The position numbers were made by a program, and so were the translations under genes. Positions 56,015-64,000 of a stretch of DNA of 64,000 nt are shown piece by piece. Each line of letters begins with the position of its first letter. The first letter of the stretch is position 1. The notes under the pieces are model-generated. The model searched no databases. It worked only from the letters and a program-made list of their open reading frames with translations, and was not told the origin of the DNA. The stretch spans positions 310,001 through 374,000 of the forward strand of contig JBEWZL010000011.1 of assembly GCA_045837725.1 (NCBI GenBank), in the 5' to 3' direction. Source of the stretch: Vermamoeba vermiformis (lineage: Eukaryota; Tubulinea; Echinamoebida).

Positions 56015-57092
56015 TTATTTGCGGAAGAAAGCAGTCACAGGGTTGCCGGTCCAAGCTTGGGTACAAGTGATGTTCGGATTCGTCTTGGTAGGAGGAGCCT
56101 GAACGATACGTACGTCAATAATAGCTATTATGGAGATAATATAATATCTTACATAGACGTAGGGAGATAAAGGACCAACGGCGGTGTTGAAAAAGTTGAT
56201 CACGACGGTGTTCACGTACTCAACGTTATCGACTTGAACTTGAACAACGTTGTTGCCAGGGCCAGTTGAGACCCAAACGGTAACAGGCATAACGACATCG
56301 AATACATTAGCTAATTACGGACGTTAGAACTAATTCCGAAATTTTGTAAGGATGCGATCCTGATCCGAAAGTTGTACTTACCCACGAAGTTCCAGCCAGT
56401 GCACGATTGGCCCAAGACGACCTTGTTGCCGAGGAAAGTCGAGTTTGCAGGAATTTGGAATGGAAAAACAGCAACAAACCAGATCGGAATTGAGCCTAAT
56501 ACAAGATCCGTAAGTTCGGTAATAACGTTTATTGAGATGAAAAAATTACTAGTATACTATTAATAATAATTTTGCTAGTGTATTCATATAATTTGTTACT
56601 CACCCATATTCCAGCACAAAGCTCCTTCGAACATGTAACCTAAGATCCGGAAATTAGTTCGTCACATCCAAGGTTCAAATTACTCATGTCATACCATTAA
56701 CAGAACCTTGGTTATCAGGTGAAGCTACAAAGTTGGTATGGAAAGACAACGGGACAACTGCAACATCAAAGTGTCAGATCCGGTTAGAAAGATTTTTTTT
56801 TCGAAGGGTTTAACGTACATTCTTCACGGCCAATATCCAAGAATGCACCGCCATGAACGAAATCTAGCGCAAGGAATCCATTGATGTACACGGGTGAAGT
56901 AAAGTCGGGGAAGACAACTGCAGATAAAAAGTAAGTGGATCGGATTGCAATTTTGCTTAATTATTATTTTAATTGATGCTTACTAGTATAATTAGAAGTA
57001 AATTGTTGCGGGAGCTTCGGAGCTGTTTGGCAAAAGCCGGATGCAGCGACGCAAAGGATCAAAGCGAGTAGAAGGAAAGCTCTATTGTTCAT
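56015..57092 (-). CDS. Secreted protein, tandem paralogue A
   Basis: Seven exons join to about 230 residues. A signal peptide (MNNRAFLLLALILCVAASGFCQ) is followed by PPKLPQQF-type spacing. Beta-rich segments follow (FTSPVYINGFLALDFV, VVPLSFHTNFVASPDNQGS, GSIPIWFVAVFPF) with three or four cysteines. The C-terminus is CTQAWTGNPVTAFFRK. It has no transmembrane segment, so it is secreted or luminal. I recognise no family. The neighbour at 57580-58687 is a paralogue with the same exon order, about 50% identical by eye. Both have APP...SCTxAW-type last exons. Confidence 0.8.
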
Positions 57093-57579
57093 TTGTGGTA
57101 TGTATTATAATGAATTAATGAGTATTTAAATAACAAAAATTCCTCTTTTTATGTTTGGGCTGGCCCCACGCGAGTTCCACCAATTTTTCGGTTTGCGGAA
57201 ATTCTCGGAGTAACTATTGTGGCGTTGACAATTTTTCTATTTTTCAAACAGGTTTTGTGATCTGCACCTATTCTTAAAGTGTACACTATCTGCCGATAGA
57301 TATTTTTCGTGTTTTGGAAATCAGAGCCGTTAATTCGAAATCGATCCCGAAATATAACTGGTACACAAATTGCATCAAATACTGAATCATCGTACTAAAT
57401 ATTGATCTTCTCTGCTTTTTTGAGCTACTGTAGATTATGGATCTTCTTTTGTTCGGAGATACGTCCGGATCTTTTTGCTAGCACAAACACCCCACTTTTT
57501 TTACGAGCGTTAAAACGAAGTATGAATGTACGAACTATATTTTATAAGTATTTAAACTACAAATAACGAAATATATTAC
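57093..57579. other. Intergenic spacer between tandem paralogues
   Basis: About 490 AT-rich bases holding the promoter of paralogue A and the 3' flank of paralogue B. No gene, RNA or repeat was recognised. Confidence 0.4.
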
Positions 57580-58687
57580 TTAAGATCGGAAAAGGACTGA
57601 CAAAGGGTTGCGAATCCATGCTTTTGTGCAACTGAGCTTTGGATTAGGCGGAGCCTAAGAAACACGTAAGTCAGTTCATGGATAAATTACATTGAATATT
57701 AGTATTAATAACATTATCTTACGTAGATTGATGGCGAGAAAGGACCAACTGCGGTGTTAAAAAAGTTGATCTGAACAGATCCGACGTATTTCAAATCACC
57801 GATGTGAACTTGAACGATTGCATTGGATTTATTGGACACCCAAATAGCAACGGGAATAGGTATATTGAGGTAATGAACTATAATATATTGTTAGATTTGA
57901 AAAAAGGAGCACTTGTTAGGTGACCAGATCCGGGGACTATACGTACGAGTAAATATCCACCCGCTGCACGATTGACCTTCTATCACTTGATGGCCCGTGA
58001 AAGAAGCATTGGAAGGTATTTGGAATGGGAAAAGAGCTACTAAGAATGTTGGAATCGAACCTGAAAGTGAACGGATCCGTTAGGTAAAAAAAAACTGCCT
58101 ACATACTTCAAAACCGCCCAATTTACTCGAAAATATATTTGCTAAAATTCATAATTGAATATAGATACTAACCAAAGTCCCAGCATAAAGGACCTTCGTA
58201 CATGTAACCTGAAAGAAGTTTGTCAGATCTACCGTTGAAGAAATTTCTCACCTGAATAATTACCAGTTACCGAACCTTGACCGTTAGGCGAAGCAACAAA
58301 TTGGGTGTGCATCGATAAAGGAACGACTAAAGTGTCAAAGTGTCAAAATTGAAACGAGACTTGATCTGAACCTTACACTCTTCTCCACCGATTTCAATGA
58401 ATGCGCCGGTATTAATATAGTCTAGAGCTAGCAGTCCTTTGATGGAGATCGGAGAAGCATAGTTTGGAAGGACGACTAGAGCAAAATCATTAGTAAGTAT
58501 TTTAGAAAGATTTTGTGCAACAATTTAACGCACTGAATAATTCAATTAATTATAGTAAATATAAAATTATAATTATATAATTACCCGATATATTAGAGAT
58601 AAATTGCTGCGGTAGCTTTGGAGGATTTTGGCAATAAATACTTCCGAGGCACAAAGCAGCCGCAACTACCAGAAATCTCGCAATCAT
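57580..58687 (-). CDS. Secreted protein, tandem paralogue B
   Basis: Seven exons join to about 225 residues with a signal peptide (MIARFLVVAAALCLGSIYCQ). The rest parallels paralogue A segment by segment: PPKLPQQFISN, VVPLSMHTQFVASPNGQGS, GSIPTFLVALFPFQIPSNAS, INFFNTAVGPFSPSIY and the terminal exon APPNPKLSCTKAW. Exon boundaries match those of paralogue A, so this is a tandem duplication of a spliced gene. Introns carry GTGTCAAA repeats like those in the GPI-PLD gene. The function is unknown; the all-beta character and conserved NFFNTAVGP segment suggest a small extracellular or lysosomal binding domain. Confidence 0.8.
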
Positions 58688-58863
58688 TTAAAGTTAGAAC
58701 GAATAGCTGTGCTAATACTTAAATATTTTGTTCAAAAATGAAAATACTCCACGCACAATTCACAAATTTTGGCTTCCGCAGAAAAAATTTTGTCAACGAA
58801 CGAAATAATTTATCAAGGTACAAATGAAAAGTTACCATAATAGCATTTGTTACATCCCTTCTC

Positions 58864-59235
58864 TTAGAGATACCAGGCACCTCCAGCGTCATCGTCGCTA
58901 GAAGGAGGCTGAGTGCAGTTGCTACGCGCATCGTCGCTGTAGTCTTCGTCTTCAGCGTCAGACACTTCAGTATCGTTCATCTTCATGTTCTTGTCGCGAA
59001 TAGCAATTCTGATGACCCAGTCACAAAACTCGGATTCGCCAAGCGCGTCACATCCACCAGCAGATCCGACGACTTTGAGCATTTTCAAAGCGCTGATCTT
59101 GCCGACGGTTCCGAAAAGAACGGTTTCGTAGTGCTCCAGGCGAGCGGCTGATGGAATGACTCGGTCAAACTTTCTCGTGCGGTCGTTGAGCGCCCCACGT
59201 GCTCGATCCTGCTGTATTTTTCGGTCTCGCGCCAA
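58864..59235 (-). pseudogene. Truncated tandem copy of the C-terminal half of the adjacent acidic protein
   Basis: The 123-residue frame repeats the C-terminal half of the gene at 59387-60535 almost residue for residue, for example LFGTVGKISALKMLKV, then WVIRIAIRDKNMKMN and a shorter acidic tail. It lacks the counterpart of the upstream exons, and the ATG at 59235 lies inside what would be mid-protein. The simplest reading is a partial tandem duplication that left a gene fragment. A short functional protein is possible because the frame is open and the conserved core intact. Confidence 0.65.
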
Positions 59236-59386
59236 AGTTAAATTTCGTTATTTCTTATTAATAAGACGCAAGCAACGATAATTTTGGCAAATAGTTTATA
59301 TAACGTAACAAATGAAACTACAAATCGCTTAAAAGCCAGCTGAAAAGATCAGCTAAATCCACCGCAGAAGAGAAGGCGGTTGGTTC

Positions 59387-60535
59387 CTATTGCATCGATT
59401 GTCTCAAGAGGTACCAAGTTGGATTAGGATAGTATCCTTCACCATCAGAAGAGTCATCGTCGCTCTCTTCCGAAGGAGGATCCGTGCAGTTGCTCTTCGA
59501 GTCGTCGCTGAACTCGTCTTCAGACTCAGACACTTCGTTCTTGTTCATTTTCATGTTCTTGTCGCGGATAGCAATTCTGATGACCCAATCGTCGAACTCG
59601 GACTCGCCATGGGCGTCACATCCAGCAGCAGATCCGACGACTTTGAGCATTTTCAGAGCGCTGATTTTGCCGACAGTTCCGAAAAGAACGTCTTCGTAGT
59701 TCTTGAGGCAAGCGGCCGTTGGAATACTTCGGTCAAACTTTCTCTTGCGATCGTTGCGCTTCTTTTGGAACAATTTCGTGCCTGACTTTTCGAGATCCGG
59801 TTGAGGTTTGCCGAGCATGGCGGGAGATCTGACGCCTCCATAAAGCGACACGAAGCGCGGGGGTCGAAGATGATAGTCGTACTTGAACTGGACCGATGAG
59901 GCGTTGCCTATTGGCGAGTACAAGCGCAGATCTAGCTCGATCGTACGAGGTTCGTAGACGTCCTCCCAAAGCACCGAATCTTTGATAACGTAGATGCCTA
60001 TTATATTATTGTTATATTCCGTCAGTCGAATCACCTAAAAGAAGCTTACCAGCTTCGAGAGTGTCCAGCAGGTCAAGTTTTCAAATTGCTTGATCCCTTT
60101 GGCGACTTGACGGAGATTCTCTCGAGATCGCTTGAGTACGGTAGCGGAATAGTCGTCATCGTCGTCCTCAACTAACGGTAAAGTTTAAGAAAACGGAAAC
60201 GCTAAAAATGACACGTACTGGATTTAGCATCCAAAGAACTTCTTTCTTTGAAGTAGGCCTGCCATTGAGATTCAGTGACGGTACTGTCGAAAGGAGCTTG
60301 CAACTTCCATTTCTTGATGCATTTTTGCGCCCAATCTCCGTTTGGCAATTCGTTGCCAGAGTTTGCCTTGGCAACTCGAGTCTTCTTTGAGTCTATCGAG
60401 ACCAAACGTCAGACAGACAATTTAAAAATAGTCCACTAATTACCTTTGTTGCGCGATCGAGATTCCTGCAAGGCTATGTCAGCAACGTTTCCATTTCGAT
60501 AATTTTGCCAAGGTTGGCAAATCTGGACTTACCAT
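59387..60535 (-). CDS. Unrecognised acidic protein with candidate 15-nt intron
   Basis: A start codon at 60535-60533 followed by GTAAGT makes a start-only first exon. Exon 2 (ESRSRNK), exon 3 (beginning DSKKTRVAKANSG, ending SSLDAKS) and exon 4 (VEDDDDDYSATVLKRSRENL) join in frame. Exon 5 (60034-59387) continues VIRLTEYNNNIIG in the same frame, but only if 15 nt are removed. It has a conserved core, LFGTVGKISALKMLKV...WVIRIAIRDKNMKMN, and an acidic Ser/Asp tail. The composition (basic N-terminus, acidic blocks) suggests a nuclear protein. I recognise no family. About 345 residues. Confidence 0.65.
60035..60049 (-). other. Candidate 15-nt intron
   Basis: The segment GTAAGCTTCTTTTAG has donor, pyrimidine tract and acceptor and ends in an in-frame TAG. 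Removing it joins two open segments in one frame; the next acceptor (52-nt intron) shifts the frame and stops within about 22 codons. Confidence 0.45.
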
Positions 60536-61034
60536 TTCTTTCAGAAGATTCTTTCCGATTAAGAACGAGAAGCTGTTGTCTACTTGATAGTTATAACAAA
60601 AAATAAAACCGAAAACTGCAACTTATTTCGACACCTTCGAGTCACGTGCTCGATCAGTTGGGATCGCGATAATCTCAACGTTGTCTTTCTTGAATTTAAG
60701 AAAATATTATTATTGTGCTATTACTGGCATCATACGATGCTTTTTTCTTTCCTATTTTTCGGTCGCTTTAAGGTATTATGAACCACTCCACGACAAATCC
60801 ATCGATTTATGTCGCAAACACGAACCAGGTCAGTACGAAGAAGCGAAACAAAAAGTTTATTAGATTGATTTTCCGTTCTAATTACGCCAGTCTTGCCGTC
60901 AACCTTTGGTGATAGGCGGTATTGCTAGCCAAGTGTGGTTCTTGAACACATTTTCAGACTTTCAATTCCCACGAGTTGTTCTAGGGACAAATACGGTTTA
61001 AAAATAGATTGGCTCGCCTAATTAGACAGACCGA
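60536..61034. other. Upstream region with a possible small exon
   Basis: This stretch holds the 5' flank of the acidic-protein gene and a possible plus-strand last exon at about 60774-60863 ending RYYEPLHDKSIDLCRKHEP, which looks protein-like. I could not assign its upstream exons or family. Confidence 0.25.
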
Positions 61035-61196
61035 ATGGAACGCCTTGTCAACAATGGCATTTTAAGAACTGTAAGTTACGAGTATTCAACGAGTTCTTAT
61101 AAATATATTCCTGGTGAACGATGGCGTCAAGATTACACTTCTACTCACCAAGCTGGAGTCATGTTTTATCGCAATTCTTTTGAAGAATTCAGGTAA
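61035..61196 (+). CDS. Small putative protein
   Basis: A 53-residue frame from an ATG reads to TAA with balanced composition (MERLVNNGILRTVSYEYSTS, and GERWRQDYTSTHQAGVMFY). It may be the last exon of a gene that begins upstream at an acceptor near 61024. It has no signal peptide and no recognised family. Confidence 0.35.
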   Translation: MERLVNNGILRTVSYEYSTSSYKYIPGERWRQDYTSTHQAGVMFYRNSFEEFR

Positions 61197-61352
61197 TTGG
61201 GACAGCGGGTGAGTTCGACCAATCAGCGCGCAAGAAACTGAAGCTCCGCTCCCGCACCGCTGACATAAATAGCTTGCTTCAGAATCTTTACGCGCCTGCC
61301 TTTGAAGAAAAAGTCACGTATCTATTATACACTATAACATATTTTTGATATC

Positions 61353-62780
61353 ATGGTTCAATTACGTAGCTTTATTTCAATCGTTATTGTGGCGGGTATC
61401 CTAATCCAACTCTCGAGTTGCGAATTCAACAACAATTGCTATGCGACCGCTCCTGATGGCACTAAATATGATTTATCGTCTCTTGAGTAAGTACAAAAAC
61501 TATTGTACCGGCAATCGGTTTCGTAGATTTCTGCAGAAAAAAATTTTCGATTTTTTTATTAAACGCGATCTAACGATAATGCTATTGTAGTCAAAAGCAA
61601 TACTATTATGACAATCAAAACGGCGTTGTCTACAACGTTAGCATCTGCAACTATCAGGAAACCAACTGTGGGAGCTGCGATAACCCTAATTATGCAGGTA
61701 ATAAAACCGTTATTTGTACTATTTAAAAATTGCTATAGTTATGCACTATAAATTAATAACGTTGTATTAATAATTCATACGCAGGCATTTGCCAAATTCG
61801 GGGTAACAATGACAATGTGTGCTTGGGTCAATATAGGCAATCCTACGTTGGAGGATTCAGTATGATTGCAATTTATTATTTAATTAGTTGGCAAATTAAA
61901 CTAATTTTTTCAGATAACGGACTTGGTGTTTCGATCGCGTACTGGGGCGGAGACAATTGCACCGAATGCAAATATCCAGAACAGATACATTCAGTGATTA
62001 CTTTAACGTGCAACAATTCAGGTATTTAAATCGTTGGTTTCAATTTTTGTCGCTGATCAATATTTTTTGTAGTTGCCGATGATAAGAAGATCCACTGGAC
62101 AAGGTTGACTCGTTCGTATTCTGTTTTCTATTTCAACGGCACCATCCGCTGCCATTATTCTGCTCCTGTTAAGCCTCCTCCAGTATTCAAACCCCACTTG
62201 ACCCTTAATTACTTTGGTACCGGCCCCTACTGCTCCTCGTCATCAGTCTACAGGGTCATTGTTAATCACACAGATTCTTGCACACCTGGCTGCCAAAAGA
62301 TTGGAGACTCGTACGTAAAGACTGAATGCGACACTGAGCCGATCTTGCCACCTGGTGATAATTGGATCGCAGAAATTAACAATGGAAACATCTACTCGTG
62401 CAACAAGTACGTATAAACTACAAACAGTAACTCTTACGGATGACTTAACGAGATCTGAATCTGGATTTGTTTTCTGGATTTGGGTCAATTAAATTAATTA
62501 ATTGCCTGATGCAGATTACGTACTTGCTAAATTATACGCATATATCTAATAGTATTGTTTTAGTCCCGTATCTGTGAAGTACACCAAGCAAAACTACTGT
62601 GACGGTGCATACAAGATGTATGAAACATGCGACGCGGACACGGTGTATTGGCACAAATGCAACACTGCTACTTGCAACCAATGCTCGTTGTACACTAAGG
62701 CCGCTACGAACTATTGCATGTACGGTTATAATTATCAGTGCATCAAAGCCAATTCTACCGTTGCCATACCTTTTATGTAA
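61353..62780 (+). CDS. Secreted Cys-rich protein with MRH-like domain
   Basis: Six exons encode about 325 residues. A signal peptide (MVQLRSFISIVIVAGILIQL) precedes a domain that matches the layout of mannose-6-phosphate-receptor homology (MRH) domains. These are CYATAPDGTKYDLSSL, then VSICNYQETNCGSC, the ICQI..LGQ strand, and GLGVSIAYWGGDNCTEC followed by HSVITLTCNNS. MRH domains bind N-glycans in ER quality control and lysosomal sorting. The C-terminal third is a second Cys-rich region (TPGCQKIGDSYVKTECDTEP, TCDADTVYWHKCNTATCNQC). There is no transmembrane segment, so it is probably luminal or secreted. Atg27-like receptors share the domain but have a membrane anchor, absent here. Confidence 0.7.
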
Positions 62781-63084
62781 TGCGACAAACAGGCTACATA
62801 ATTACTCGTGCTTAACTTTTGCTTTCCACGGGTCTTATTCTAAATAACAAAGTCTCTGATATCAAATAAAGTCGATCATGACCAAAAAAAGTACGTTCGA
62901 TCCACGTTAAAATTACCAAATAATTTCAAAAATCTATCGTTGATACGCTCTAGGCTCACTCGCCTTATGTTTATTCCTGGATGTGTTCTTTTTTTTGGAC
63001 TTCAGCGAAATTTCCAATGGACGATTCCTAATTACCCGCAAAGTATTCCTAGTTTATTATAGAAATACGACTTATTACTACAAC
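62781..63084. other. Convergent intergenic, nothing recognised
   Basis: About 300 bases between the convergent MRH-like and tail-anchored genes. No further gene or repeat was recognised. Confidence 0.45.
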
Positions 63085-63983
63085 TTATTTTGTGAACTTT
63101 TTTCGCAGGAAAAATGCACCGATACAAATCGCACCAATTGCTGCCACCGCGCCAACGATCAATGAAGTATTAGTACTCTTAGTCGCCAATGATTTGGTGC
63201 TTGAATGGCGGCCATAGTTCTTATTTTCAAGCATGCGCTCGATATTCTTCCGCACTCTTTGCTTCAATTTATCGGTGTCGCCATTCGTGGAAATTTCGAC
63301 GCCGTAAATAACTCGTAACGGCGAAATAACGGCAGCTTCAAACGACACCGTTTCATCATCGAACTCAAGATCTAATATACTTAATAAATCTTGCAAGTAA
63401 TCATGCTTCATCTCGTCGGTGATGAGTTTCTCGTTCTGTTTGAAAACTTCTTGGACGTAGTCTTTGACCAATGAAAAGTCGTTCGGGGAAATCTTGAGCT
63501 TGTAAATGCCATAAAAAACAACGTCGCGTGGTCTGTCGTCAACCCCATTGATAACATTATGCGCTAGTACTTGTATCTCTATCTTTCTGAGGTATTCGGA
63601 GTGAGGTTTGTCCATGAAAAAGAGCGGATCCGATGCACTTTTTTGAAAGAGATCTTCAATCAAAGCCTTGTATCCATCATTCAGGCGCTTGTTTTCTCCG
63701 AAAATCGCCTGTTTAATCCTTTTGTTAAATAACGAAGTAAAATTTCATCGATTTAACGCACCTTCATCTGTTTGAATTCGTCCGCCTTAACTTGAGCCAA
63801 ATACTTGCATCTTTGCGCAATAACGGAGGTCTTAACTAAAATTCTTCTAAAGTACAGTCTGTGCATTACAATAATGTTAATAAAGCAACGGACAATGGGC
63901 CGTTAATTGTTAACTTACACAGTCGCCACCATAGCCTGAAATATCTCGTGTAGTAGCTCGCCGTTCGTAGATACAATTGACAT
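63085..63983 (-). CDS. Orphan tail-anchored protein
   Basis: Three exons join in frame: ATG at 63983 to about 63920, about 63837-63763, and about 63711-63085, giving about 255 residues. The protein is mostly helical with several charged stretches (KADEFKQMK, IFGENKRLNDGY). It ends in a single hydrophobic segment (NTSLIVGAVAAIGAICIGAFFLRKKFTK), with basic residues on both sides. This pattern is typical of tail-anchored proteins of the mitochondrial outer membrane, peroxisome or ER. I recognise no family. The whole gene is contained in the window; the start ATG is 17 bases from the right edge. Confidence 0.65.
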
Positions 63984-64000
63984 TGAAAATTGCTTTGTCC

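Overview
The window is nuclear DNA of an intron-rich unicellular eukaryote, probably a free-living amoeboid or related protist; the sequence alone does not fix the lineage. Most genes are cut by many short AT-rich introns (about 45-200 nt) with GTAAGT-like donors and TTTAG/TATAG acceptors. All three standard stop codons are used. The content is typical of a protist: mitochondrial import porin, cytosolic Leu-tRNA synthetase, sterol methyltransferase, P-type flippase, GPI-specific phospholipase D, an MLO-like seven-helix protein, a DDX60-type helicase and a CRN/RHS-like NTPase. Gene density is high, both strands are used, and several genes end within tens of bases of each other. All gene limits below are my own splice readings.

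0-10 kb: MORN-repeat protein (-), Tom40 (-), HAD phosphatase (+), a caspase-fold protein lacking both catalytic residues and carrying a C-terminal membrane domain (-), a small EF-hand protein with a myristoylation motif (+), and an intronless SDR (-). 10-20 kb: MLO-like protein with an EGF-like ectodomain and an apparent one-base frameshift (+), a P4-like flippase (-) with a tRNA-Asp inside one intron, a second EF-hand protein (-), and a DUF1206-like membrane protein (+). 20-33 kb: CRN/RHS-like NTPase (-) divergent from a DDX60-like helicase (+), sterol C24-methyltransferase (-), ornithine cyclodeaminase/mu-crystallin homologue (-). 33-45 kb: GPI-PLD (+) with unusual intronic repeats, acyltransferase-3 protein (-), LeuRS (-).

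45-53 kb: an F-box/LRR-like gene (+) is split by a 6.7-kb intron. That intron contains a 6.5-kb DNA transposon with 18-bp terminal inverted repeats beginning CACAG, a 2-bp AG target duplication, TATCC subterminal repeats, a large transposase gene (-) and a second multi-exon gene (+). It looks like a CACTA/EnSpm (CMC) relative and I found no stop in the exons I joined. This is the most striking structure in the window. 53-64 kb: spliced SDR (+), NAD-dependent epimerase (-), two tandem paralogous secreted proteins (-), an unfamiliar acidic protein with a candidate 15-nt intron and a truncated tandem copy of its C-terminal half (-), a secreted MRH-domain-like protein (+), and a tail-anchored orphan (-).

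The genes do not form one pathway; the arrangement is ordinary eukaryotic linkage.
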